This document shows positions 15,978-25,579 of a stretch of 64,000 nt of DNA, one piece after another (position 1 is the stretch's first letter; each line of letters opens with the position of its first letter). Origin of the DNA: Tatumella punctata (GTDB lineage Bacteria; Pseudomonadota; Gammaproteobacteria; Enterobacterales; Enterobacteriaceae); NCBI RefSeq assembly GCF_039523735.1, contig NZ_BAAAFW010000037.1, positions 62,001-126,000 of the forward strand, in the 5' to 3' direction. The notes below the pieces were generated by a model, which was given only the letters and a program-made list of their open reading frames with translations, did not search any database and was not told the origin of the DNA. The position numbers and the translations under genes are program-made.

Positions 15978-18530
15978 TCAGTGGCGGGGTAATGCCAGCG
16001 GGTTAAGCGGCTGATTCTGATAACTGCTCAGCCACTGGTGATATTTATCACCGGACTGCCAGAGCCGGCTATGCACCCGTGCCAGAACCACCGGATCACT
16101 GATGATTTCTAAACGCTGATCCCGGTTAAGTTTTTCCGGTACGTCACTGAGTGCCTGATCCACCCGCCGGTCACGGGCATGCTCCAGTAACTGGCTACGC
16201 TTGTGTCTGGAGGTCGCCATTGCGGTGGCCAGCGCGTTGAAAGACGGATTAAACAGCGCATGCATAAAGCCGTTTTCCAGTGCTCTGCCACGGTTCAGCT
16301 GCAGGTAAGCATCCGTATCTACCAGCTCTTTCGGTGGCTGATACTCTTCGGGGATCAGAAACAGTCTGGCGCGCTGACTCTTCAGCCCGAGGGTTGCGCG
16401 GCTGGAGAAAACGGACACAAACGGCGACAGGATCAGCGAGAAAACGATCGGTGCCAGCCACCACAGGAAGTTGAGGTCCAGATACCCCATTCCCCAGGCC
16501 CAGACAATTCCCAGCAGCATCTGCGAGCCATGGCGGGCAAAGGCTTCTTTCCAGGGCGTAGCATCATCATCACGCTGTGGTGAATTCCACACGGCTTTTA
16601 ACCCGAGGAAGGCACTGACCACAAATACCGTATGGAATAACATCCGTACCGGGGCCAGTAATACCGAGAATAACATTTCCAGCATCAGTGACAGGAATAC
16701 CCGGACCGGACCACCATAAGGTTTCGAGCCTTTAAACCAGATAAGAATAATACTTAACAGTTTCGGCAGGAAAAGCAGCACCAGCGTGGTGGAGAATAAC
16801 GCAATCGCCAGTTCCGGTCGCCACTGAGGCCAGACAGGAAACAGCTGTCGCTGTTGCAGAAAATACTGCGGTTCCACCAGCGTGTGCACCACCTGCAACG
16901 CTGTCGACAGGGCAAGGAACATAAACCATAAGGGCGCTGACAGGTAAGACATCACCCCTGTCAGAAACACTGCGCGGTGCACCGGGTGCATACCTTTTAC
17001 CAGGAACAGCCGGAAGTTCATCAGGTTACCGTGACACCAGCGGCGGTCACGTTTAAGTTCATCCAGCAGGTTGGGCGGCAATTCTTCATAAGAACCCGGC
17101 AGGTCATAGGCAATCCATACCCCCCAGCCGGCGCGGCGCATCAGTGCTGCTTCAACAAAGTCATGAGAAAGAATTGACCCGGCGAAAGACCCCTCCCCCG
17201 GCAACGGTGCGAGAGCACAGTGCTCAATAAAAGGTTTCACACGGATAATCGCGTTATGTCCCCAATAGTGAGACTCCCCGAGTTGCCAGAAGTGTAAACC
17301 GGCAGTAAACAATGGCCCATAGACCCGGGTCGCAAATTGCTGACAACGGGCATACAGAGTATCCATCCCTGAGGCTTTCGGGGCAGACTGAATGATACCG
17401 GCATTAGGATTCGCTTCCATCATCCGTACCAGACCGGTCAGACATTCACCGCTCATCACACTGTCGGCGTCCAGTACCACCATATAACTGTATTCACTGC
17501 CCCAGCGGCGGCAGAAGTCATCGATGTTACCGCTTTTACGTTTTACACGACGGCGACGACGGCGATAGAAGATTTTACCGGCACCGCCGACATCACGGAC
17601 CAGCTCCATCCAGGCTTTCTGTTCTGCAATAGCAATATCAGCATCATAGCTGTCACTGAGGATATAGACATCAAAGTGATCACTGTTACCCGTACGTACC
17701 ACCGACTCCCAGGTGGCGCGCAGACCGGCAAACACCCTTTCCACATCCTCATTACATATTGGCATAATCAGGGCGGTACGGTGTTCAGGATTCAGGGGCT
17801 CCTCTCCGGTGGTCGAATAGGAGATACTGTATTTATCCTTACCGATCATTAATTGCAGGAAGCCCATCAGCGCCGTCCAGAATCCGGCAGACACCCAGCA
17901 GAACAGAATCGCAAACAGTATCAGAATGCCGGTCTGTAAGACATAAGGTAACAGCTGCAGCACCGTCTGTTGCCAGCTCTGGCTGAGTAATTCCGAAGAA
18001 TCAATCATCCCCCAGCCCTGGTAAGGTAAAATAGTCTTCATATACCAGGTGGCAATCACTGTCTGAACCATTGTCAGTAACAGCAGAATATAACGGCGAA
18101 TGGTACCGACAGTACGCCATTTCTCTTCGGCAATACGCTCATCGACACTGGCCTGGTCCTGATGCAGCGGCTTTTTGGCCCTGCCACGCATCGCGCCCCA
18201 CATGCGGGTCAGCGGGTTTGTTTCCCAGGGTGAGGGATACATACCGGCACGTTTCAGCGGCGGCGTTGCTTTCAGGGTCGTCCGGTCAGCGTCATCTTTA
18301 CCAAACTGCCGGCCTCCGTCTACGGAGTCCGGCCAGGCCATCCGGATCCTGGCCGACACTGATTTCAGTGCGGCATCATCCTCGCGATCACTGGCGGCGT
18401 TGTCATGACCAAGTTGCTGCTGTAAATCCGCAAAATCAGTCTCTGCGGATGGACGCAGCTGTGCCTGCTCCGCCGCAGACAGCGGCAGAGCATCGACATA
18501 TTTTTCGGGGTTAAAGGTAGATTTATTCAT
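15978..18530 (-). CDS. opgH: OpgH (MdoH), osmoregulated periplasmic glucan glucosyltransferase
   Basis: OpgH polymerises the beta-1,2-glucan backbone of osmoregulated periplasmic glucans from UDP-glucose in the inner membrane. The 850-residue product (E. coli 847) has a long hydrophilic N-terminus, membrane helices near residues 140-220 and a family-2 glycosyltransferase domain with the aspartate motifs DVYILSDSYDADI and VVLDADSVMSGE. The downstream RDRRWCHGN motif follows, then further membrane helices. It overlaps opgG by 8 bases (ATGAATAA), so the two are co-translated, and ends before a strong terminator. Confidence 0.97.
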   Translation of the reverse strand: MNKSTFNPEKYVDALPLSAAEQAQLRPSAETDFADLQQQLGHDNAASDREDDAALKSVSARIRMAWPDSVDGGRQFGKDDADRTTLKATPPLKRAGMYPSPWETNPLTRMWGAMRGRAKKPLHQDQASVDERIAEEKWRTVGTIRRYILLLLTMVQTVIATWYMKTILPYQGWGMIDSSELLSQSWQQTVLQLLPYVLQTGILILFAILFCWVSAGFWTALMGFLQLMIGKDKYSISYSTTGEEPLNPEHRTALIMPICNEDVERVFAGLRATWESVVRTGNSDHFDVYILSDSYDADIAIAEQKAWMELVRDVGGAGKIFYRRRRRRVKRKSGNIDDFCRRWGSEYSYMVVLDADSVMSGECLTGLVRMMEANPNAGIIQSAPKASGMDTLYARCQQFATRVYGPLFTAGLHFWQLGESHYWGHNAIIRVKPFIEHCALAPLPGEGSFAGSILSHDFVEAALMRRAGWGVWIAYDLPGSYEELPPNLLDELKRDRRWCHGNLMNFRLFLVKGMHPVHRAVFLTGVMSYLSAPLWFMFLALSTALQVVHTLVEPQYFLQQRQLFPVWPQWRPELAIALFSTTLVLLFLPKLLSIILIWFKGSKPYGGPVRVFLSLMLEMLFSVLLAPVRMLFHTVFVVSAFLGLKAVWNSPQRDDDATPWKEAFARHGSQMLLGIVWAWGMGYLDLNFLWWLAPIVFSLILSPFVSVFSSRATLGLKSQRARLFLIPEEYQPPKELVDTDAYLQLNRGRALENGFMHALFNPSFNALATAMATSRHKRSQLLEHARDRRVDQALSDVPEKLNRDQRLEIISDPVVLARVHSRLWQSGDKYHQWLSSYQNQPLNPLALPRH

Positions 18531-20055
18531 TGGCAGGTAACTGATAGCTCCAGGTTTCCGTCAACGTTTTGTCGCCACTCACTAACGCAGCGCGCATTTC
18601 GGTGGTTTTTTTCGGGTCTTTGACTTTCAATCGCAATATCAGACGCCAGCCTTTAGTGACCGGATTATAACGGACACTCTGTTCCACCACGTCACCATTA
18701 TCCCCGATACTGACTTGCGGAGACACCTGAGTATCCTGTGGCAGTTTACTCATTGCCTGACCGGTAAAATCGACGATAAAGGCGATTGAACCATCCGGCT
18801 GACGTACCAGATTGGACTGTCGTACATCTCCCGCGGAACGCAGGGTATCTTTTACCCACGCCACATCCGGCGTGTGCAGCTGAGACTCGTTACCCGTGAA
18901 ATGTAAACGGTAGTTGAAGTCTGACGCCTTGCCCGTTTCCGGCATTTTTTCCGGTGACCAGAAAGCAACGATATTATCGTTGGTTTCATCATTGGTCGGA
19001 ATTTCTACCAGTTCAACATGACCTTTACCCCAGTTACCCAGCGGCTCAACCCAGCCACTCGGCCGTAAGTCATAGCGGTCATCCAGGTCCTGATAATGGC
19101 TGAAGTCACGGTTACGCTGTAACAGACCAAACCCTTTCGGATTTTCCAGTGAATAGGAACTGACCGCCAGACGCTTCGGATTGTTCAGCGGTCGCCAGAT
19201 CCATTCACCGTTACCGTTATGGATCGACAGTCCGTCAGAGTCGTGTAATTCATTACGGTAGTTCATGGCCGGTGATGGCTGATTCGCGCCGAACAGGAAC
19301 ATACTGGTCAGCGGGGCAATCCCCAGTTTGCCGACCGTATCACGCAGGTATATTTTAGAACGGACATCAACAGTGGTTTCTTTCCCCGGGTGTAGTACAA
19401 AACGGTAAGCACCGGTTGCCCGCGGCGAATCCAGCAGCGCATAGATCACCAGTTGTTTATCCTGCGGTTTCGGTCGCTCGATCCAGAACTCTTTAAAGCG
19501 CGGGAACTCTTCACCGGACGGTAACGCGGTATCAATCGCCAGGCCACGCGCTGACAGTCCATAGACTTGTCCGGCACCGACCACACGGAAATAGCTGGCC
19601 CCGAGGAAACTGGTTATCTCGTCTTGTTTGTTTTTACTGTTCAGCGGATACAGAACTTTAAACCCGGCAAAACCGAGGTTTTTCACCGAGTCCGCATCGG
19701 CCTGAACATTGGAAAAGTTGAAATAATCAGGGCTGTACTTAATCTCACGCACTGAAGAGGCGGTCACTTCGTTCAGTTTCACCGGCAAATCGAAGTACAT
19801 GCCTTCCGGATAGAATTCGAGCTTAAACGGGGTACGCAATTTACCCCAATAGGTTTTGTCCTGTCTGAACTGAATTTTCTGATAATCCGCAAATTTCATG
19901 TCCCGGAACTGGGAAGGCAGATTACTTTTCGGTGCCTCATAACTTTTATCAGCCAGTGATTTTGCCTGTCTGGCCACATCATTCAGATCAAATGCCCAGC
20001 TGTTGCTGGCATACATTGCAAGCAGGACCGCAGCACCAACCCAGTGCATTTTCAT
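18523..20055 (-). CDS. opgG: OpgG (MdoG), periplasmic glucan biosynthesis protein
   Basis: OpgG acts in the periplasm with OpgH, probably branching or processing the glucan backbone. From the chosen ATG (MKMHWVGAAVLL, after AGGA) the product is 510 residues, close to E. coli OpgG (511). It starts with a signal peptide cleaved after NSWA, and an open frame continues 25 codons upstream without support. Conserved blocks include GASYFRVVGAGQVYGLSARG near residues 150-170, DTALPSGEEFPRFKEFWIERP and GNGEWIWRPLNNP. First gene of the opgGH operon. Confidence 0.96.
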   Translation of the reverse strand: MKMHWVGAAVLLAMYASNSWAFDLNDVARQAKSLADKSYEAPKSNLPSQFRDMKFADYQKIQFRQDKTYWGKLRTPFKLEFYPEGMYFDLPVKLNEVTASSVREIKYSPDYFNFSNVQADADSVKNLGFAGFKVLYPLNSKNKQDEITSFLGASYFRVVGAGQVYGLSARGLAIDTALPSGEEFPRFKEFWIERPKPQDKQLVIYALLDSPRATGAYRFVLHPGKETTVDVRSKIYLRDTVGKLGIAPLTSMFLFGANQPSPAMNYRNELHDSDGLSIHNGNGEWIWRPLNNPKRLAVSSYSLENPKGFGLLQRNRDFSHYQDLDDRYDLRPSGWVEPLGNWGKGHVELVEIPTNDETNDNIVAFWSPEKMPETGKASDFNYRLHFTGNESQLHTPDVAWVKDTLRSAGDVRQSNLVRQPDGSIAFIVDFTGQAMSKLPQDTQVSPQVSIGDNGDVVEQSVRYNPVTKGWRLILRLKVKDPKKTTEMRAALVSGDKTLTETWSYQLPANE

Positions 20056-20315
20056 CAATCCTGATTTTTTACATTCTGTCGTGAGCACATCTCCCCCTTG
20101 CGTGCGTGTGCCTGAATAAATCGCGCCCATAGTAATTGATTATTTCTGATTCTGACAGCTACGCCTGCAGATTGTACTGATTATCTTACTACAGGCTTTT
20201 TTTTCGGAATCTTTAACGAAACCAGCCAGTGTTAACACTTGTCTGATACAATTATAGTATGACTTTTCCAGCAGTTACTTCCGGAAAGTTCTAATTTATC
20301 TTATGAGTGATTTTT

Positions 20316-21434
20316 ATGGTTACCGCAAAACCTGAACGAGAATATTTTCTGGACTCCATCCGTGCCGGGCTAATGTTACTCGGTGTCCCCTTCCATGTAT
20401 CACTGATCTATTCAAGCCAGAAGTGGACGGTGAACAGCCCGACAGACTCATTGTGGCTGACGTTATTCAACGAGTTTATCCACTCCTTCCGGATGCAGGT
20501 TTTCTTTGTTATCTCCGGTTATTTTTCTTATATGCTCTATCTGCGTTACCAGCCGGTACGCTGGCTGAAAGTCAGGATGGAAAGAGTCGGGATCCCTTTT
20601 CTGGCCGCGATCCCGTTAATTACCCTGCCGCAGTTTTTTATGCTGAAAGCCTGGTCGGATAAATTTACCGACTGGTCGCAGTACAGCCTCTATCAGCGTT
20701 ATAACACTCTGGTCTGGGAGCTGATCTCACATTTATGGTTTTTACTGGTATTACTGTTACTGACCGCCTCCGGCATGCTGTTGTTTGCGATGATCAATAA
20801 ACATAAGCAGCGATTAAGTACCCTGACCATAAACTGGCCGCGTATTTTCCTTGCCCTGTCGGTCTGCGTGATCGGCTGGGGAGTGGTTCGCCGTTTATTA
20901 CTCTGGCAGGCACCTGCGGTGCTGATGGACGGGTTATTTAATATTGCCGTTATGCAGTCATTATTTTATTTACCCTTTTTCCTGCTGGGCGCCATTGCCT
21001 GGATTAACCCGCAGGCCAAAGCCCTGTTTATTCGCCGTCACCCGCCGGTCTGGGCCGGGGCTATTTTGCTGTTTATCGCCTATCACCTTAACCAGCAATA
21101 CAGTTCCGGGGCTGGCTGGTTATATGAACTGGACGCGTTAATCTCTATGGCCATGGGCCTGTGCATGCTGAATATCTGTTTCAGTTTCGGTTATCGTTTC
21201 CTGAATAATCCGTCAGGGAAGGTCAGGTATCTGGTCAATTCCTCTCTGTTTATTTATCTGGTACACCACCCGTTAACCCTGGTATTCGGTCTGTTTGTGA
21301 TGCCACATATTGCCAGTAACAGCCTCGGTTTTTTTGCCGGTCTGATATTTGTTTTCGGTATCTCTTTCCTGCTCTACGAAATTCATCTGCGTATTCCGTT
21401 GCTACGCTTTTTGTTTTCCGGTAAAAAAGCCTGA
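20316..21434 (+). CDS. opgC: OpgC (MdoC), glucan succinyltransferase
   Basis: OpgC is an inner-membrane acyltransferase-3 family protein that adds succinyl groups to periplasmic glucans. The product is about 372 residues with roughly ten membrane helices (E. coli 385). Conserved motifs are REYFLDSIRAGLMLLGVPFH near the start with the catalytic-type histidine, FRMQVFFVISGYFSY near residue 58, and NSSLFIYLVHHPLTLVFG near residue 310. The start is uncertain: ATG at 20316 is used here, a GTG three codons upstream is possible, and no strong ribosome-binding site is seen. Divergent from opgGH, as in E. coli. Confidence 0.94.
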   Translation: MVTAKPEREYFLDSIRAGLMLLGVPFHVSLIYSSQKWTVNSPTDSLWLTLFNEFIHSFRMQVFFVISGYFSYMLYLRYQPVRWLKVRMERVGIPFLAAIPLITLPQFFMLKAWSDKFTDWSQYSLYQRYNTLVWELISHLWFLLVLLLLTASGMLLFAMINKHKQRLSTLTINWPRIFLALSVCVIGWGVVRRLLLWQAPAVLMDGLFNIAVMQSLFYLPFFLLGAIAWINPQAKALFIRRHPPVWAGAILLFIAYHLNQQYSSGAGWLYELDALISMAMGLCMLNICFSFGYRFLNNPSGKVRYLVNSSLFIYLVHHPLTLVFGLFVMPHIASNSLGFFAGLIFVFGISFLLYEIHLRIPLLRFLFSGKKA

Positions 21435-21576
21435 TATTTTCGTGGTCTGCCGTAACGTCGTTCACCAGGCGACACGGCAGCCCCCGGGGTCAGCATCGCG
21501 GGGTTTGCACAAACAAACGCCGCCGCCCTGCCATCCCCGGTCATTAATCCCCTTTAGCGTAAGAGTTATCTTCCCC

Positions 21577-23085
21577 ATGAATCAGGAAAATACCCTATCT
21601 TCATCCTGCCCTGTGCCGCACCAGTCACCGGGAATAACCACCGTATTCCGTTCTCCGGCTTTGCTTACCCGTGAATGCCTGGCCGGCGTGGTTACCGCAC
21701 TGGCACTGATTCCGGAAGTGATTTCGTTTTCCGTCGTTTCCGGGGTATCACCGCAGGTCAGCCTGATTGCTTCGGTAGTGATCTGCCTGACCCTGTCACT
21801 GATCGGTGGCCGTCCGGCGATGGTCAGTGCCGCTGCGGGTTCTGTGGCACTGGTGATCGGCCCGATGGTGCATCTGCACGGCATCAGCTATATTCTGCCG
21901 ACGGTGGTTCTGGCGGGGATATTGCAGATTATTTTCGGGCTGACGGGCATGTCACGCATGATGCGTTATATTCCCCGTTCCGTAATGACCGGTTTTGTTA
22001 ACGCCCTCGGGATCCTGATATTTGTTGCTCAGGTGCCTCATGTGCTTGGACATTCTGCCGTGGTCTGGGGATTTTTTGCCCTGACACTGGTGATTGTGCT
22101 GTTACTGCCGCGTCTGTTACCTGCCATCCCTGCTCCGCTGGTCGCGATTGCCGCGGTGACAGCCATCTGCTGGACAATGGGCTATACCGTACCGAATGTC
22201 GGTGATGAAGGCGCTATCGGGGGCGGATTACCGGCACTTACCCGGCTGCTGGTACCCCTGAATATGACAACACTGCAGATCATCTGGCCAACGGCGGTCA
22301 GTGTGGCACTGGTCGGTATGATAGAAACGCTGCTGACAGCCAAAGTGGTCGATGATCTGACAGATACCACTTCGTCAAAACGCAAAGAAGCAACCGGCTT
22401 AGGTATCGCTAATATTATCGCGGGTTTCTGCGGCGGAATGGCCGGCTGTGCCATGATTGGCCAGACAATTGTCAACGTAGAGTTAGGCAAAGCCCGCAGC
22501 CGGGTGTCAACACTGGCTGCCGGGCTGGTCCTGCTGTTACTGGTCAGTGTCCTGAGCCGGGTGATGGCGCATATACCGATGGTCGTACTGGCAGCCATTA
22601 TGATGGTGGTCGCAGTCAAAACCCTTAACTGGCACAGTATTCACCCTGCGACCCTGAGACGCATTCCTTTATCAGAAACCCTGATTATGCTGGCAACAGT
22701 GGCTATTACCGTACAAACCGCTAATCTGGCACTGGGCGTGGTCAGCGGTGTTGTGCTGGCGATACTGTGGTTTGCCCGCCGCCTGAGCCATGTGATCCGT
22801 GCCGAACGCCGGGTATCAGCCGATGGCCAGTCAGTCTGTTATCAGATTCACGGCCCCCTGTTCTTCGCCAGCAGCAATGACCTGTATGAGCATTTCAGTT
22901 ATGCCGATGACCCGGCGACGGTAATCATTGACTTGTCTGCCGCCACACTCTGGGATACATCCACGGTGGCAGTACTGGATGCCATCGAACAGCGTTACCG
23001 CCGCCATAATGCAACAGTGACCATTGCCGGCCTTGACGGACGCAGCAAAGATCTTCACCAGCGACTGAGTGGTAAGCTGGACTGA
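21577..23085 (+). CDS. SulP-family anion transporter with STAS domain
   Basis: A 502-residue inner-membrane transporter of the SLC26/SulP family, which moves sulfate, bicarbonate or dicarboxylates. The N-terminal half has the SulP signature around LAGVVTALALIPEVISFSVV and GGRPAMVSAAAGSVALVIGP (residues 35-105), with 10-12 membrane helices to about residue 400. A C-terminal STAS domain near residues 405-500 contains ATVIIDLSAATLWDTSTVAVLD. The ATG at 21577 follows GTAAGAG; the open frame extends upstream into opgC without support. An intrinsic terminator follows. The substrate cannot be told from sequence. Confidence 0.85.
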   Translation: MNQENTLSSSCPVPHQSPGITTVFRSPALLTRECLAGVVTALALIPEVISFSVVSGVSPQVSLIASVVICLTLSLIGGRPAMVSAAAGSVALVIGPMVHLHGISYILPTVVLAGILQIIFGLTGMSRMMRYIPRSVMTGFVNALGILIFVAQVPHVLGHSAVVWGFFALTLVIVLLLPRLLPAIPAPLVAIAAVTAICWTMGYTVPNVGDEGAIGGGLPALTRLLVPLNMTTLQIIWPTAVSVALVGMIETLLTAKVVDDLTDTTSSKRKEATGLGIANIIAGFCGGMAGCAMIGQTIVNVELGKARSRVSTLAAGLVLLLLVSVLSRVMAHIPMVVLAAIMMVVAVKTLNWHSIHPATLRRIPLSETLIMLATVAITVQTANLALGVVSGVVLAILWFARRLSHVIRAERRVSADGQSVCYQIHGPLFFASSNDLYEHFSYADDPATVIIDLSAATLWDTSTVAVLDAIEQRYRRHNATVTIAGLDGRSKDLHQRLSGKLD

Positions 23086-23210
23086 CCGATCTGACGGCCA
23101 CGGATGGCCGCTGTTTATCCGGCAGACGTCGCACAGAGCTATCCACGCCATCAGTTCCCTTCCCTCTGTTACCAGACATCACCTTCTCCGCCATATTTTT
23201 CACTGGCCGG

Positions 23211-23235
23211 AAAAGCACAAAAAGTGCTTTTTTTT
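23211..23235 (+). terminator. intrinsic terminator after the SulP transporter
   Basis: 8-bp stem AAAAGCAC / GTGCTTTT with a 5-A loop and a run of eight thymines overlapping the arm. Confidence 0.85.
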
Positions 23236-23285
23236 GCTAACCATGGCAATTAAATTTAACAAATCATTTTCTTTTAATTATATGA

Positions 23286-23301
23286 TGTGACTTCCATCAC
23301 A
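23286..23301 (+). promoter_or_regulatory. CRP box upstream of the dehydrogenase operon
   Basis: TGTGACTTCCATCACA is TGTGA-N6-TCACA, an exact CRP core, ending 26 bases before the first ATG of the dehydrogenase operon. A possible -10 (TATGAT, 23281-23286) abuts it. That would put the box at or just after the transcription start, suggesting repression by CRP; if the real promoter is elsewhere it could be an activator site. Confidence 0.75.
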
Positions 23302-23327
23302 AATAGTTTTACAGATGTGGATTTCAC

Positions 23328-23897
23328 ATGAAGCAAATTTTTGAGCAAAGTCATACGGATTTACCGGCCAGTGGAACCGGTTCCAGTCGCAGGGGATTTA
23401 TAAAATCTGCGCTGATATTAACCGCCGGCAGCCTGGCAGCCTCTTTACCGCTGCAGAGTTTTGCCAGCAGCCTGGTTCACGGTGGCGATACCACTCAGGA
23501 CTTTATCAGTGTTTCGCAGGCGATTACCGAGCATAAACATATTAGCCCGCAGCTTGCCGCACACTTCCTCAGTGCATTTATCAAACGTGATAATCAGTTC
23601 AGCAGCAAAATCACCCGACTGGCACAGCTACGTCAGCCCGGAGATTCCGCCATCGCTTTCAGGCAGAAAGCGATTGACGCAGGACTGGGCGACTTCCTGC
23701 AGCAAATCCTGACCGCCTGGTATACGGGGACTATCGGTGATGATTACAAAGGTACCCTGGTTGCCTATAAACAGGCACTGATGTACGACACGGTCAGTGA
23801 CGGGCTGGTGGTACCCACTTATTGCGGCAATGGTCCCTTATGGTGGACAGCGCCGGTACCGGATCCGCTGGATCCTGAACTGATTAATAACCTGTAA
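23328..23897 (+). CDS. small (gamma) subunit of membrane-bound sugar/sugar-acid dehydrogenase, Tat signal
   Basis: A 189-residue subunit of the FAD-SLDH small-subunit family, which accompanies the flavin subunit of membrane-bound sorbitol, fructose, gluconate and 2-ketogluconate dehydrogenases. A twin-arginine signal (SRRGFIKSALILTAGSLAAS) lies near residues 20-39 and probably carries the flavin subunit across the membrane with it, since that subunit has no signal of its own. The C-terminal segment LVVPTYCGNGPLWWTAPVPDP is typical of the family. First gene of a three-gene operon (small, large, cytochrome). Confidence 0.85.
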   Translation: MKQIFEQSHTDLPASGTGSSRRGFIKSALILTAGSLAASLPLQSFASSLVHGGDTTQDFISVSQAITEHKHISPQLAAHFLSAFIKRDNQFSSKITRLAQLRQPGDSAIAFRQKAIDAGLGDFLQQILTAWYTGTIGDDYKGTLVAYKQALMYDTVSDGLVVPTYCGNGPLWWTAPVPDPLDPELINNL

Positions 23898-23920
23898 ATA
23901 ACACTTAAAACAGACAGATC

Positions 23921-25579
23921 ATGATGAAAAAACCAGAATTTACTGCGGGTGGTGATGCATCCGCGGATATTGTTATTGTGGGCTCCGGTATCGTTGGCGG
24001 ACTGATTGCAGACCAGCTGGTCAGCCAGGGATATTCGGTACTGATCCTTGAAGCCGGCTTGCGGATCAGCCGTGCACAGGCAGTAGAAAACTGGCGAAAT
24101 ATGCCGTTTGCTAACCGCGCAGGCTCTGATTTTCAGGGGCTATACCCTCAGTCTCCCCTTGCGCCAGCCCCACTCTATTTCCCGCCAAATAATTATGTCA
24201 ATGTCACAGGCCCGAGTGCCGGCAGCTTCCAGCAGGGCTACTTACGGACCGTCGGCGGAACCACCTGGCACTGGGCGGCATCCTGCTGGCGTCACCATCC
24301 CAGCGATTTTGTGATGAAAAGCAAATACGGTGTCGGTCGTGACTGGCCTGTCTCTTATGATGAAATGGAACCCTGGTACTGTGAGGCTGAGTATGCGATA
24401 GGTGTCGCGGGCCCCAGCGACCCGTCTATGCAGTCACCCAGTGAGCGCAGCAGGCCCTACCCGATGGATATGGTGCCTTTTGCCCATGGAGACACTTATT
24501 TTGCCAGTGTGGTTAACCCGCACGGTTATAATCTGGTACCGATCCCGCAGGGCCGCAGTACCCGCCCCTGGGAAGGCCGTCCGGTCTGCTGTGGCAATAA
24601 TAACTGCCAGCCTATTTGCCCGATTGGTGCTATGTATAACGGTATTCATCATGTGGAACGTGCTGAGCAGAAAGGTGCTGTGGTACTGGCCGAATCGGTG
24701 GTCTATAAAATTGATACCGATGATAATAACCGTGTCACTGCCGTACACTGGCTGGATAATCAGGGCGCTTCTCACAAAGCGACCGGCAAAGCTTTTGCTC
24801 TGGCATGTAACGGCATAGAAACCCCGCGCCTGCTGTTACAGGCCGCCAACCAGGCTAACCCGACCGGAATTGCTAACAGTTCCGATATGGTGGGCCGTAA
24901 TATGATGGATCACTCAGGTTTTCACTGCAGTTTCCTGACGGAAGAACCTGTCTGGCTGGGGCGTGGTCCGGCCCAGAGCAGCTGTATGGTCGGCCCGCGT
25001 GACGGTGAATTCCGCAGTGAATATTCAGCGAACAAAATGATCCTGAATAATATTTCCCGCGTAGTACCGGCAACCAAACAGGCGCTGGCGAAAGGGCTGG
25101 TCGGTAAAGCACTGGATGAAGAGATCCGTTATCGTTCTATCCATGGTGTCGATCTTTCCATCAGTCTGGAACCGTTACCAGACCCGGAAAACCGCCTGAC
25201 CCTGAGTAAAACCCGTAAAGATCCCCACGGACTGGCCTGCCCGGATATTCACTATGATGTCGGCGATTATGTCCGTAAAGGTGCCACCGCTGCCCACGAA
25301 CAGCTGCAGCATATCGGTTCACTGTTCAACGGCAAAGAGTTCAACATTACTACTGCCCTGAATGCTAACAACCATATTATGGGCGGCACCATTATGGGGA
25401 AAAGCCCTAAAGATTCTGTCGTCGATGGAAACTGCCGGACCTTTGATCATGAAAACCTGTGGCTACCGGGTGGCGGCGCGATCCCTTCCGCCAGTGTGGT
25501 GAACAGTACCCTGAGTATGGCGGCGCTGGGCCTGAAAGCGGCTCATGATATCTCTCTGCGTATGAAGGAGCTGGCATGA
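23921..25579 (+). CDS. FAD-dependent GMC-family dehydrogenase, large subunit (gluconate / 2-ketogluconate / fructose dehydrogenase type)
   Basis: The catalytic flavoprotein of a periplasmic three-subunit dehydrogenase, 552 residues. The Rossmann FAD motif DIVIVGSGIVGGLIADQL is near residues 16-33. A cysteine-rich segment CCGNNNCQPICPIGAMYNG lies near residues 223-241 and matches the Fe-S-binding site described for fructose dehydrogenase. The GMC active-site region includes ANNHIMGGTIMG near residue 484, and the C-terminus has PSASVVNSTLSMAALGL. Sizes of the three subunits (189/552/473) are nearer to fructose/sorbitol dehydrogenase than to classical gluconate dehydrogenase, so the substrate is open. 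It shares ATGA with the next gene. Confidence 0.88.
   Translation: MMKKPEFTAGGDASADIVIVGSGIVGGLIADQLVSQGYSVLILEAGLRISRAQAVENWRNMPFANRAGSDFQGLYPQSPLAPAPLYFPPNNYVNVTGPSAGSFQQGYLRTVGGTTWHWAASCWRHHPSDFVMKSKYGVGRDWPVSYDEMEPWYCEAEYAIGVAGPSDPSMQSPSERSRPYPMDMVPFAHGDTYFASVVNPHGYNLVPIPQGRSTRPWEGRPVCCGNNNCQPICPIGAMYNGIHHVERAEQKGAVVLAESVVYKIDTDDNNRVTAVHWLDNQGASHKATGKAFALACNGIETPRLLLQAANQANPTGIANSSDMVGRNMMDHSGFHCSFLTEEPVWLGRGPAQSSCMVGPRDGEFRSEYSANKMILNNISRVVPATKQALAKGLVGKALDEEIRYRSIHGVDLSISLEPLPDPENRLTLSKTRKDPHGLACPDIHYDVGDYVRKGATAAHEQLQHIGSLFNGKEFNITTALNANNHIMGGTIMGKSPKDSVVDGNCRTFDHENLWLPGGGAIPSASVVNSTLSMAALGLKAAHDISLRMKELA

Noticed and set aside
21349..21576. In-frame N-terminal extension of the SulP transporter into opgC
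   Set aside because: The ATG at 21577 has a ribosome-binding site and gives the normal SulP length; the extension overlaps opgC by 86 bases and lacks conserved features.
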